A stretch of 64,000 nt of DNA from Prochilodus magdalenae (lineage: Eukaryota > Chordata > Actinopteri > Characiformes > Prochilodontidae): positions 478,501-542,500 of the forward strand of contig JAMWET010000947.1 in the NCBI GenBank assembly GCA_024036415.1, in the 5' to 3' direction. The position numbers and the translations under genes were made by a program. Shown here one piece after another: positions 1 to 12,200 of this stretch (within the stretch, counting starts at the first letter, position 1; each line of letters starts with the position of its first letter). The notes beneath the pieces are model-generated. The model saw only the letters and a program-made list of their open reading frames with translations, ran no database searches and had not been told where the DNA came from.

Positions 1-3000
1 ATTTATGGATAGGGCTAACTGCTGTAGATTAAATAGGAGGATGTAAGTCAATGAGTTGCTTCCTGTGACACACTGAATGATTTTAAAGCGGCTGTTTTTG
101 CAGTTACTATATTTGGACCGTATAGACAGGGTACTAACTGTAACAATGTTTACACATTACTTCAACCGTCTTTGTTTCCAAAAACACAAGGGAAATTTGG
201 TTTTCCATGATATAGGCCCTTTAAACAATGTCAAACAACACCCTCATGCAATCTATAACCGATCTTCACCCTGAGCATTTGCTCAGCCTTGGTTCAGTAA
301 GATTCTGTGATTTACACAGCTATCACAGCAACTATGTGCGGGCCATTACCGCATGCTTGTGCTTGTCTGAGCGCCAACACTGTCAAATATTTTCCCCTTG
401 TGGGCCCATGACATATACAGAAGGTGCACGTGACTGGGTCCAATTCAGCAGGCAGCCATGTAATCCACAGAGCTAAACAGCACACATCAAGCTTTCCGTC
501 TTTGATTTATTGGTCCGACAAATGTTCTGAAATGCCACTGAATTGCTGCAGGAATGAAAAGACACAGCAGAGTGGGAGAAAGAGGGTTAAAAAAAGTGAA
601 AAATGAAAAGTCTGGACAGTTGGCACATACAGAGACAAGTGTGTACTACTAAATTTAGTCTCTGGTAAGCAAGCACAGCTCTGACGGCCAGCCTGAAAAA
701 CACGAAGTGCCTGCACAGCCGCATAGGAGAACATTTTGTGTATGAGCTGCAGTGCAGTGTTGGTGGATAGCATTACATGAGCTTGTGGCATGTTACTGCG
801 ACACAGGATCTGTCATTGATAGACGAGGTTCAGTTACGTACAGGCTGACTGTCGTCCTTTGTCATCACAGTGATTAAGTCATTGGCCACACAGAAATGCA
901 CCGCTCATGCCACAAACACACATCAGCAAAGCTGAAGCATGATGCACATATGAAAGTACAATCACACCCCAAAACAGTAGCTGTCGAGACTGACCTTTGC
1001 TCCCTTGTTTCTGGTTAGATTAAGCACAGTTCATCATACCGTTCATAGATCTATGAATATGCACCGCTTTGACAGCAGTAAACTTCCCTTTTTGAAACCC
1101 TGCCCCTTCCCCCACGCACAAGGCTGTGAACTGTGTCAATTTTTCAGACTGTGGTGAAGAGATGGAGCAGAGTGGCACCCACTTTGAGTTACTACTCAGA
1201 AAGCCTAAATCAGATTTAAGAATGTATATTTCTCACGATACTAGTCGAAAGGTACTAGCCTGTGCTCTTAACGTGAAGAGAAGCTAAGCAGGGAAAGAAT
1301 CTTATCTTGACCTCTGCACACTTTGTTAATAAAATGTGATCTTTATCTACTTCAGAAAAATGAATAAAGGATTTATCTAACAAACAACACATTTAGCTTT
1401 TATATCTATGACCTTTTTGAATCTTTATTGTCCATGTTCACAAGTCATATATAGAAAACCTAGAACCAAAACATGTGGAGGTTACCACAGAGAAAACCAC
1501 GGCTGTGTAAAAAACATTGCTGACCATAGTAAGCTTGCTAAAGATGATCATGTTCTCAAAGGTGTCGTCAAAAGTTCATAACATCTGCTATTGTGAAGAC
1601 AAAGAGGATAAAGGAAAAGGCAGAGTGTCTGTATAACTGCTAAAGCACTAGCTCTCCTACACACAGGTAACACACACACATTCACTAGAAGATACCTGTA
1701 AACGAGATTAGCAAAAGGCTGGCATCGGTTTGGCAGTTCAAAAGTCATTTGTTAAAGGAACATGGTCATTACATCACAGCCTGTGCTTGTTGTTGTAATG
1801 CATTAATGGTTCCTTCTCTATACAATAACCTAGTGGAAAATTGGCCAACAAAAATAATGCTCAATGAAAACGTTAGGAAGTGATTTACTAGAAAGTAACA
1901 TGGTGTATCTAAACATTTTTTTTTTCCACACCCAAAAAGGTGCTCAGCGTAACATTACAAGCTGTAAGCGTAATAGTGTCAAATGTAGGGCCTGCATCAT
2001 AAGTCATACTTCCTGTAGCACTCCTTGATCTCTGACCCTCATCTGAGTGATACTGTCTGCTTCACATTCTGAGCAAGGTCCCACCCCCTCCCCCCGAAGA
2101 CATAATAAATATATAACAATTGAAGTCTTTCATTTACAATTGGGACTGCTGACTGGTAAATAAAATCAGTCACTGTAACTAGATTACATACATCAAAACA
2201 GTCAAACTCTTACTTCGGTCCTTAGCCTAAGTACAGGTCCTATCAGTCCAACACACATTCACTATAAAACATACCTGTATATGAGAGTACACTCTTTATT
2301 TACTGTCCTTGCTCTTTAAATGTTCGCAAATTCAAATCCAAAAAATCATCTACGACATAAACATGCTTTTTATCAACAGGAACTCTCAAGAGAAATTTCA
2401 CTGACTTTTAAATTCTGCATTAATTAATTGTTAAAATGTAAACAAAGCATTTTGTATTATTTTGACATATACAGTACTGTAATATAAAACTGTGAAAAGA
2501 AACTTTACTACATCTTTAGAGTGGTGGTGATGGGAACCAGGCATCACAATGTCTACGACACAAATATAGCCAATTTACTTACCAGGCAAAACCACCAGTG
2601 ACTCCACATGTCAGCACTTCTTTATATGTAATGGTGAAGGAAACTATTGGAAATTCTGAATGAATATTTTATTTGGGTTCCTTGTTGCCTTACAGTAGCC
2701 TGTATGTACCTCTGCACTATGAACGTGTATAAAAAGGAACATGTTTTAGGCTAAAACTTTCTCAAACGTTTGTTTACATGTTATGCAGAAGTCTTGAACA
2801 AAAAGTCCCACTTAAACACCTCATGATATGATTATGAAACCTCACACTTCTGTAAGAGGCCTCATAAAAAAAAGGGGAAAAAAAAGAGAAAGCAAAAACC
2901 ATCTTTGCATTTAGTTGCAAAAGGAGGTCATAAACCTTAAGGGTTGGTGTATTAATGTAATTTTAATTCATGGAATGATGGAATTAAACATATTGGAGGA

Positions 3001-3119
3001 AATAAATGTAGCAATAACAGAATATTTTAATATATCAGGCTCATTACGGAAGAGGCTCTTTGTACTAAAGGAATGTAGATTACTATAAAAGTAGGGGATG
3101 CCTACTGTAAGGGAACTGT

Positions 3120-3398
3120 AAGCTGAATTTAGAAACATTAACTCACTTTCACAATTCAAATCCGCACTCAAAACTCACCTGTTTAAACTTGCATTCTCCA
3201 TTTGATCACTGTGTATTTCCTTATTTTAACCTGTTCTTAATGTTGTGTTTTTTTTTTATCTTTATTTTTTTTTTTTTCATCATGTTAAAAAAGTGTGTTT
3301 AATTTGGCACATTGTGTAAAGGTGTCCTTGATGCAGTTGACAGAAAGGCGCCTATGAAATAAAATGTATTATTATTATTATTATTATTATAATTATAA
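3120..3398 (+). mobile_element. LINE 3' end fragment (L2/CR1 type)
   Basis: Around 3140-3200 the plus strand reads QFKSALKTHLFKLAF, the C-terminal signature FKS.LKT.LF.LAF of L2/CR1-type LINE polyproteins. A T-rich 3' UTR follows, then a tail GCGCCTATGAAATAAAATG and a (TTA)n run at 3368-3398, typical of these elements. Only the last few codons and the tail remain, a usual 5' truncation. Confidence 0.6.
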
Positions 3399-3903
3399 TT
3401 ACAAATAAATCAACTAAATGTTGTTGTATGCAGGTATAATGAGAGTAAAGATTTCTATTCTATAAACAGAACTAAACATTCCCGTCATGTATAGGCTCTG
3501 CTTTGCTGGGACATGTGTTTCTTTCTTATTCTATAACCTGCTGGTTGCGTATGACACTGTAATTGTTTCAATTTTATATTTATATCTGTTAACTTAGTAT
3601 CCAAGGTTATGCAGTTCAGCTCATCAACAGGCTGTATTAGAGTCCCTTGAGATTGAGGCTGTATAAGAGACCCTAAGTCTGAGCATAGTCACAGAGTTTG
3701 TCCTCACCACCTATAGCTTCACTCCAGCGCTGGCCAGTTTAGTCCGGCTAACTAGTAGCCCACCTAAAACTTGCGTCGTCCTACAGGTCCTGAGACCTTT
3801 TCATTGTGGATAAACGACTTCTACGGCCACCTAATGCACCATTATGGTGTACAACGCTGCAATCAATTTAGAGGTGGACTGGAAAGTACAAAAATAGGAG
3901 CTG

Positions 3904-3907
<4 letters not shown>

Positions 3908-3935
<28 letters not shown>

Positions 3936-3972
3936 TGTGTGTGGGGGCGGGAGGGGGTCGGGTTTGGGGGGG
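3908..3972 (+). repeat. poly(A)27 tract followed by G-quadruplex motif
   Basis: Twenty-seven A residues (3908-3934) are followed by a short GT run and then five G tracts (G5, G3, G5, G3, G7) separated by 1-3 bases at 3943-3972. This satisfies the four-tract G3+N1-7 rule with one tract to spare. The motif is on the plus strand, the non-template strand for a plus-strand transcript and the template strand for mtpn. Confidence 0.85.
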
Positions 3973-6393
3973 AAATCAACATTACATAATAATGATTTGA
4001 TAATGATCAATGCTTCCTCCTCACACTTCATTAAATGAAAAGCAAGCTAAGTTTGCATCAAATCACTACTCAAAATGACCATTCCCACCCTATCCCATTA
4101 TTACTGGCTCAGGGCCTGTCTTGGTTAAAGTGCTGCTATAGTCATAGTTAATGTAATATGTGCAATATATCAATGGATTCCTTTAGACCGTTTGTCTGTG
4201 TAGTGTCGTTACACCCTGCATTTTAATCTAGGAAACTTTCCTTATTGAGAATGTTTGAAACTGGTTCACTAGTTGGATTATATTTAAACTTAGGTGGCCG
4301 ACTGTCTTCCATCTCTCCTGAAAGAAATTATAACGTAAAGGCGAAATAAAGCTCTGGATGGCTGTGTTCTCTCTGGCAGAAAAAATAGGTCAGTGCGAAC
4401 AGCAGCCTCTTACAACACATACCAGTGTGCAGCAGTTTTGACTCAAATCCACAGGTTTAGATATATTTAGAGATATATTCACTGTGTTTAACCTCAGAGT
4501 GACATTGTGGCGGGTTTCAAACCTTTGTAAAGACCCCTGAGCACACAGTACAGAGCGGTTGGTACTGTTTTTCAGTACTCATGCATATGAAGCCCTCACC
4601 CCTGCTTCCAGTTACAATAGAAAGTTTGACTGAGCCTATAATATAGTTATTATATTTATTAATAAATAAGGTGTTTTACAAAACATGTTAAAGGAACTGA
4701 CACTGTGTCTTAGTTTACATACTGTGAAGCCTTTAGTAGTAATCTAACCTCTGCACCCCTGGTTTCGGTCTTCAGTCAGACTCAATGTGTCCTAGTCCTG
4801 GTCTTGAGTACAACACTAGTTGATGCTGTGATGATGAGTGACACTGAATTTCAACCAAAGCACTCTGTCAGTTAAGTTTCTGAGCCAACCCAGGTCTGCA
4901 ATGTACTAGTTTTGTAACAATGAATCAACAGTTGTATGTGCAGACAGTCTATTTAATATATAATCCACATAAAGCTACAAGTGGTTCCACCAAGTCTGTG
5001 CTAGATGGAGAAGACACCTGGGCTTGCTTTCCCCCAGACTTCTCCCTCTGACTACTTTTCAACTCTAGAGTTTGGGCCTGCTGATTCAAAGCTTTTCTTT
5101 TAGTTGAGCCGTTGTGGGTGAGGTTGCCTGTTTGGGTGAGCGTGTCGACCTGTAGAGATCATTTTTAATCCATTCTTTTAATCAAGTTCCAGTTTTCATA
5201 TTCCTTTAATGATTAAAAGCCCCCAACTCTCAATTTATAATCCACTTCCTGCTGAAACTCTTCTGATAATGTGTGGTGGTGTTATCTGTAGCATATCGCA
5301 GCTGAGCAATCATCTATTTTCGTACATATCTCATTTTCTTATTTCCATCATGCTGTGGTAAATTACCCAACAATGTTTCTGTGTGATACGAGTACAGCCG
5401 ATTCGTAGAGCCTGTCAAACACGTCTAACATGCAAAAGACTACGAGCTAATATGGCTGGTCTGTAATAACAGAGAGCTATTCGGGTTGAGTTGAGTCTCT
5501 GCCTCTAGTAATGCTACACCGGCCACAGTAAGACTGCTAGCGTCTGCTGCTGCGCCCCCGCCCACCCTTCTCTGTCCAGAACCATCCACACACTGAGCTA
5601 GCGAGCCACAGTACTGACAGTTAACGTTTTCACCCAAGCTGTTGCCATGTTCGTAACACCAATACCGCATGGCTACAAACACTTCATGTTCTTCGTGGGA
5701 TTTGTTAGAGTCGCTTTTGTAAACGAACACTGAACACCTACTTCTTCATTTTGAACAGCAGCTCGTAGCTGCGTGACCTAGCTAGCGGTTGAATTAGCCA
5801 AATTCCTGCCAACCGACACCGACACACCACTAACGCAGCTAACCTAGATAAATACAGTAACTCACAGGCTACGCTTAGTACAGTTACACATCAAACTGAT
5901 CAAACTAACATCCGACTAAACCATCATCGTGACTCAAGGAAATCTAGCCTATAAGGTAGCCGGCTAACTGCTAGGTAGAAGCAACAAGCGAATAGTAGCC
6001 CATTTGCTAGCTTCACCAAGCTATAGCATAACGAGGCCTGACGCTCAGTAATACACAAGACAGCTAAGCTAAATCCAGGAGTCATTTTATTATCCATATT
6101 TGGGTTAATTCTAGTCCAGCTACATCATCATGATAAACAATGATCTACAATTTAACTCCCTAAACTCCTTTCTGCTCACTGGCGTACGTAGCTAGCTAAT
6201 GTCACTGGGTCTCAAACGCCAGCTTAACGTTACCCAACACATAAACAAAATCAAGTTTACCAAGTTTACCAATATTACAGCCGCAATATCGACAACATCA
6301 GCTGTGTGTGTGGCGGTATTTCATTTATTGCTGTGCACAATACTTTGCCCCAAAACTCTTAGTCTATAACGTAGTAAATATACAGGATCTTAC

Positions 6394-6465
6394 CTTTTTG
6401 AGTAAAGCCTTCACCTCGTCCAAATCACCATTTTTCAAAGCCCACATCAGCTCCTTGTCCCCCAT
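6394..6465 (-). CDS. mtpn: myotrophin, first coding exon (partial gene)
   Basis: Myotrophin (V-1) is a small cytosolic ankyrin-repeat protein of about 118 residues. In other vertebrates it binds the actin capping protein CP and inhibits barbed-end capping. The minus strand reads ATG at 6465-6463 and then 24 codons, MGDKELMWALKNGDLDEVKA followed by LLKK. The core MWALKNGDLDEVK is the conserved myotrophin N-terminus, the first helix of the ankyrin stack. The exon ends AAAAAG followed by GTAAGA (intron begins at 6393), a good donor in phase 0 after codon 24, where I recall the human exon 1 also ending. The ATG follows a purine-rich AAAGAAG leader. No later ankyrin-repeat exon is visible on the minus strand in 1-6393, so the other exons must lie outside the window and intron 1 exceeds 6.3 kb. 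Confidence 0.93.
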
Positions 6466-6800
6466 CTTCTTTACTCTGCTGGGTTTTTCAGTAACAGAGA
6501 ACCTAAAATTGAGAAGTCGAGTTAACGGTTAGCTACAGCTAGTAGGTAGTTGGCTAACTTCAGACATTTCAAAACCTTGTGGGATTGTATCTTAAACCCA
6601 TGTAAACGCTGTCGCTGTGTGTTTGTAAACGTGCGATTTCAACCGTTCAGGGACAAACTGAGCGGGTAAACGGGTCACTTACTGTATTAAAAGGTGTAAT
6701 ATGTTATTCGAAACAAAGTTTCAAAGACGTTAGGGTGAAGGGATCCGCCTTAGTCCAGTGAACACAGCGGATAGTTAGACTTCCTGTGAGGCAATGCACT
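6466..6800 (-). promoter_or_regulatory. mtpn: mtpn 5' UTR and promoter region
   Basis: The sequence just upstream of the mtpn start codon is richer in CpG dinucleotides than the surrounding AT-rich DNA, with several CG pairs between about 6600 and 6770. I see no clear TATA box, as expected of a housekeeping-type promoter. On the minus strand a donor-like ACA|GTAAGTG sits at 6683/6682 and an acceptor-like CAATTTTAG|G at 6503/6502. A 180-nt intron inside the 5' UTR is therefore possible, with a leader exon between roughly 6683 and 6780. The transcription start cannot be fixed from sequence alone. Confidence 0.5.
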
Positions 6801-6908
6801 GATTTCAAATTAAAAGCCCTCACACTGGTGAAACAGCGTCAGTTATATAGGCAGTCTACATTATATATGTGTATACATATATATAAAAATTATTTTATTA
6901 TGCACATT

Positions 6909-6910
<2 letters not shown>

Positions 6911-6964
<54 letters not shown>
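6911..6964. repeat. (AAT)18 microsatellite
   Basis: Uninterrupted AAT repeats, about 18 units, just upstream of the mtpn promoter region and flanked by AT-rich sequence. Confidence 0.95.
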
Positions 6965-6965
<1 letters not shown>

Positions 6966-7331
6966 TATATTGCATAATAAAAAAATAATTGATTTAACAA
7001 CTTAAATAGTATGCATTTTTCTTAATCGTTTGGAGTCTTTTTTGTGTCAAAAATTTGACAATAAATACATAGCACTCTTGAACAAAATGAACAGCAAGAA
7101 ACTAGTAGCAGATCTAGTACCTAGTACTACCCTGCTGAATCATACTATTAAGATTAGTGCATAGCATATAGTATTATGTAATGACTGCATTCTGATGTCA
7201 TGTATATCAGCAGGCTTCTGATTGGTTGTTTTGCGTGTCGGTTAAATATACCTTTCCCGCAGCCGTTCTTGGCCACATTAAGCAGTTTGATCAGTTTACT
7301 GGAGAGATAATAATTGATCAATACATTTGTT

Positions 7332-7690
7332 TTATTGTTTTTTTATTTTTATGAGAAGGTTAAGTAAAAAGTATATGGAGTTGTAGAGGGTTCCTAATGG
7401 AGTTCTGTGATAATTTATCACATGCAGCTTGAATATTCTCCCACAGTTGCAGCTGATCTTGTGGTAGAGGTGAAGTTGGAGTGACACCAGGCCATCTAGA
7501 CATGTGAGGTGTGAAATCAAATTGTTTATCTTGGCGCTGGCCACGATGCCTCCACACACAGATTCATTGTTTATCTCCACCAAACAGGACTGGTTCATGA
7601 CAGTCCGGCACGACACCATTGCAGTCTTGGGTGACGTTGACGCGGTGTGGTCTGCGTGCATGTAGTTTTGCGTCATGCAGCTGTCTGTTA
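7332..7690 (-). pseudogene. deleted mariner/Tc1-like transposase relic, copy A
   Basis: On the minus strand, frames around 7360-7560 read WRHRGQRQDKQFDF and QLWENIQAACDKLSQNSIRN, the latter close to the C-terminal LQELWENIQAAWD..SQ.AIRNLY motif of Tc1/mariner-type transposases. Upstream, MNQSCLVEINNES resembles the VLF.DES segment that holds the first catalytic Asp. The central catalytic part is missing: the RQDKQF segment runs almost directly into the C-terminal motif. Frames shift between the pieces, so this is not functional. The same arrangement occurs at 49760-50187. Element ends were not identified. Confidence 0.6.
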
Positions 7691-7724
7691 ATGGTGCTGT
7701 CTCACACCACACAAAGTTAGCTTG

Positions 7725-8159
7725 CTGCACGCTGGGCTAAAAGCGAAGTTGAGTTTTATTAACAAGTTGGCAGGCAAGCTCAACAACCACGCTTGTGGCC
7801 ACAGCCCCGAAGTAAGAAGATGTGCAGAAACATCACATTACACAAGAGCTTTTTTACTGAACACGGTAGGTGAGACTGCTGTCCAGCGTTTTCCAAATGG
7901 CCAAGATAGCAGACAGGTCAGCAACAGCCACACATCTCACCTGAAGTCTTTAACACCGCCCCTAACTACCCCTAACTACCACACAGTCCAGCACAATAGC
8001 ACAAATAAAACACATAAACACTGTAATAACACAATATAACAGCAATAAAGCCCAAAACCACAACTACTAATAAATTAACAGCTCTCTTACTCTCTCTGCC
8101 AGCACCTCCTAAAGGCCTGTGCGCATGGCCACGCCCCTTATGTGTCTATGCTTGCTACA
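7725..8159 (-). mobile_element. possible solo LTR
   Basis: Read on the minus strand, the segment begins TGTAGCAAGC and ends near GCGTGCA. An AATAAA signal (7755-7760) lies about 30 nt before the 3' end, an arrangement typical of a retrotransposon LTR. No convincing target-site duplication was found and there is no coding sequence, so the call is tentative. A short tandem CCCCTAACTA occurs inside near 7970. The plus-strand open frame at 7722-8039 shows no known domain. Confidence 0.3.
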
Positions 8160-8195
8160 GTATGTGTAGTGTAGTATTTCCTGTAACTAATTTCT

Positions 8196-9065
8196 CACCC
8201 CCCTCTCTTTTGTGGCTTCCTTTCTCTCTCCTACTTGTTCATTCCCCCAACTCTCTCTCCCTCTCCCCATCTCTGTTTCTCTTTCTCTGTCTTTTTTTTA
8301 CTCTTCTCACTCCATCCTTCATTCTTTGTCCCTCCATTTATGTCTCTCACTCTTTTTTTCTCTCTTATTCTCTTTATTTTCCTTTCTTTCTATCCCACTC
8401 CATCTTCTATTTCTCTCTACACTTTTTATTCTCTCTCTCATTTTTTCTCTTCTTTGTCTTTCTCTATCTTTCTTATTCTATCCTTACTCCCTTTTTGTCT
8501 TTTAATTTTTACCTTATTTCTCTCTCTCGGCCCCTCTTTCTCCTTTTCCTCCATGCTTTCTTTACTATTCTTTTGTCACCAGCACTCTCTTCTTCTCCCA
8601 GTCTTTCTCTTATTGCACCACTCTCCCCTCTTTTTTGTCTTGTTTTTTTCCCCTTGTCCTTTCTCCTCTTTTTCTTTTATTCTCTCCACTTTCATTCTTT
8701 GCTTTTTGTTCTCTCCCTCTTTTCCTTTTCCCACTTTCCTTTTCTCTGCCTTTATTTCTCTCTCTATGTTTCTTCCTCTCTCTACTATTCTCTCATTCTT
8801 ACCCTCACACTCTCTCAGTTTATTATAATGTCACTTTCCCTGTTTCTCTTCGTCTCTGTTTCTTGGTTTCCTCTCTCCCCTCTATTTGTATCTCTCCCCA
8901 TATTCTGTATCTCTCCACTCTTATTTTCCACTCCTCTTTCTTTTTTTCCCTTGCTTTCTTTTTTCTCCTTTCTCCTCCTCTCCTTCTATCTCGACTTCTT
9001 GCTCATTCTCACCCCCCCTTCACTCTGCCATCCTCTTTAAATCCCCCCTCCCCTCTTATTACCAT
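8196..9065 (+). repeat. 870-bp polypyrimidine (CT-rich) tract
   Basis: The plus strand is almost wholly C and T for about 870 bases: degenerate mixtures of CTCT, TTCT and CCCTCT with scattered A and G. Stop codons are rare in pyrimidine-only DNA, so overlapping open frames appear in three frames (longest 292 codons, nearly all Ser, Leu, Phe, Pro). They are compositional artefacts, not genes. Confidence 0.9.
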
Positions 9066-9146
9066 TTTCATTACCTCCTACTTGTTTCTGGATGGGCCCC
9101 TATAATGAAAAACACATCTTACGATGCAGATTTATAAAGCCTTAGT

Positions 9147-9181
9147 TTGTGTGTGTGTGTAAGAGAAAGAAAGAGAGAGAG

Positions 9182-9215
<34 letters not shown>
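9147..9215. repeat. (GT)n followed by (GA)n microsatellite
   Basis: A short GTGTGT run passes into GAGAGA with AAGA interruptions, ending at 9215. It lies about 80 bp beyond the pyrimidine tract and has opposite strand composition: purine-rich on the plus strand. Confidence 0.9.
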
Positions 9216-9217
<2 letters not shown>

Positions 9218-9219
9218 GC

Positions 9220-12200
9220 ATAAAATTTGCCAATCAATACAGCGAAGGGCAGAGTGTATGGTTCACAACCTACTAATCGGCCACGGAAACCTCTCATCCG
9301 TTGCACGCCCAGCACACTCCTCCATGCCTCCTGCTGCACTCCCACCTCACCTCACTGCTAAAACACTTCTTTACGTCCTGTGCTTGGCACCAGAGGAGTA
9401 GTATGGGTGATAGTAACAGTGTTATTACATGCAGTAAACACCTCACAGAGAAAAACAATCTGGCCACCTGAATACACATGCTGAAGAGGAGCAAAAATTC
9501 AATACCATAAGTGCACAGAATAAAGATGGGATAACGAGTCCCACCTCCACTCACTGGTCACTTCCACTGCTGTTCTTTAAGCACAGAGGGAATACAGTAT
9601 CATTTGTGTGCTCTCTGGTGCTTTATAAAGTGAGTGGCCCGTTCATTAGCTACAGCTTCACCTCTTTTATTAGAAACACCCACCATTTAGGCACGCTTTG
9701 TAGTTTCTCAGTTATTAGAACTCTCTGTAATGTTGAGATAGTTGTAGTGTAATAAGTGCTCCATGTACTGTATTTCTATGTATTTTATTTATATATGATA
9801 AATAAATGATCTCACTGTAAATATGTCTTACTGCAATGACACCTGATTTTACTTCCTTCTGCCATTATTTTTTGGAAATAAAATCCTATGATATATTACC
9901 ATAACTACATAATAATGACTTAAGACAAGAAAACGTCTAGATCAAAGAGAGAATCAAAAAGATATTCTGACAACAATTTCATAATGAGACATATTAAATG
10001 TATTGACCAAATGTAACTTCAAGACATCATGCTTTGTCGCTTGGGACTTGTATTATTGGGGAAGTGGAGCATTATCAGCACTGCCTTGACTCTGAAGTGG
10101 TAGTTTGTAGTGAATCAGGCATGACAACAGTAGTGTGTTTTTATAACGTCTCACTATTTTCTTGGTTTACTGTTATTACTGGGTTGAAAATTGTCTAGTT
10201 GGAAACTGACCACTAAGGACATGCTAGAGAATGACTAACCTTCGCAGAAGATCTACAGTCTTTAAATATACATATGTATGATGTCAAGTGTTTACATGTG
10301 TCTTCAAAACCACCAGCAACAACTACTGTGCTCGTTTCAGCACACCACATGCTACCATCCACTATCATGTTGCTTTTACTATAATTAATTATAATGCAAA
10401 AATATGTTTCCACAAAAGGCTATGATGCTATGCTCTGGTGTGGTCATACATATAAGAGGCTCTTGGGAGGCGTCACACTCCCAGTCAGAGAGGCAAGGTT
10501 ATTATTCAGTTGTTGATGCTCTTGCTATTGTTGGTGTGTAGCAGAGGAGTGTAAGCTTTGTAGTGCAACTACTGGTTACAAATGTCAACCCTCTTGTCAC
10601 TGAGTGTTACCCTGAGAACCGGCACTAAATCAAATGAACTCTAGGGTTTTTTATTGTTGTGTTTTTAAAACCTTATGAAAAGACACAAATATGCACCTTG
10701 CCATAAACGATGTACCACCTCATAAAATATGTACCTTGTCTGTGGGAAAAGCACATTGTTCGACCTCAAAATCATTGGTGTATCTTTGAAAGTAAGTTTG
10801 TACTGTACCGTTTTTTCTGACAGTGTATCCTGAATGGGTCTGGTGGCTCTGTTATGCTGTAGGCTGGCATAGCTTGGTTATACTCGTCCCTTCACAATAA
10901 AGCATCACAGTAAGTCAGTATAAAGCTACTCTGACGTATCACTTTGATTCTGTGAAAAAATTCTCTTGTGTTGGAACTGGTTCTTATCCAGGATGATAGT
11001 GAGCCATTAATGGAGTATAAATCACTGAATGACAGAAATGAGGCAAATTATGTGCTATGACCTTTGCAGTCACTCATCTCAGCTAACTATTACACCTATG
11101 GCACATATGGCTCTCCACAACTATCATCAGAACACCAACTGAGGGAAAAGCTTTTGGAAGAATTCAGTTCCAGAGACTGAAGCTGTACTGACCCTGCATC
11201 TCTCATCTACCTCAGCCTTACCATAGTGCTATATGGTAATGTGTATAGCACTAACATCTACATATATCATAGTTTTTATTTATAACTTTTATTCATAACT
11301 GTGATTAAGTGTAAACAGAAATTTTAGTGTTTAGTATTGTATATATTTATTGTCTAATTTCTATGTTTGTATTAAAGTACTGTAAGGGACTACGCACCTA
11401 AGTTTTCCACTCACCTTCACCCCTGTGAAAATGTGATGTGACAATAAAAGTGATTTAATTTGATTTGATTACTGGTGACTTGTGGTGGTCCGCATGACAG
11501 TCTGTGCTGGTTGAACAGAATACCCATACCTGTATGTGCATGACAAGTGTTTCTGATGAACAAGCCAATAAGTATAGGTACCTAATGTGCAGTGGGATAC
11601 TATAGTCTCCCACTTATAGCTTCCTTATGTTGTAAATTGACATAATGTCTTCTCTTGTGGGGTGATCCTTCATGTGGAACCCATGTGTTCACTCTTAATA
11701 CCCACTTATGGCTTACAAAGCGAGCGGAAGATGTGCAGATTTTATAGCTGCTGTCACAAAGACTCTGGGCAGCTGAGCCACTTTATTACTGTCATTCTGT
11801 GCTTCTTATCCAACATCAGCTTTATTGTCCTATAGAATCCCCCTGACTAAAGGCAGCATGAGGAACATGCTCCACTGTGGCTGATACTAAAACAGTGCCA
11901 TACTACTCCCTCATGCCACTACTAAAAAACATTATATGATAAAGCTCTCCAAACACAACAGAACATAAAACAACTGCAGTTACAGATGCTAATATCTGGA
12001 AGAAATGGAACAGATATGGAAGACATGAGTGTACAATGTGTACAGGGCTTTGTTTACAGTTTTTGCCCAGATAAAACCATATAAGATAAGTCTGCCTTGG
12101 CACATGTTTGATAGCAGTATCCCTGGATATTGCACTAGTAGAAGCGTGTCCACAGAAAATAATACAATCCACATCTTTCCCTAGTGGGATGACATTTTTC

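Larger units (their letters stand above)
1..6393 (-). other. mtpn: mtpn intron 1 (part)
   Basis: By position this is the 5' part of mtpn intron 1. It is AT-rich with stops in all frames and shows no ankyrin-type exon. Embedded are a LINE 3' tail (about 3120-3398), a 27-nt poly(A) run and a G-quadruplex motif. The open frame on the minus strand at 5440-5730 has no recognisable domain and is probably chance; it lies in a stretch rich in CTAGC-type words. Nothing else stands out. Confidence 0.6.

Noticed and set aside
5440..5730. 96-codon minus-strand frame in mtpn intron 1, possible second mtpn exon
   Set aside because: The translation shows no ankyrin repeat and no similarity to the myotrophin region that follows codon 24.
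8162..9040. 292-codon open frame and three overlapping frames on the plus strand
   Set aside because: All lie in pyrimidine-only DNA, where stop codons are almost impossible; residues are nearly all Ser, Leu, Phe and Pro.
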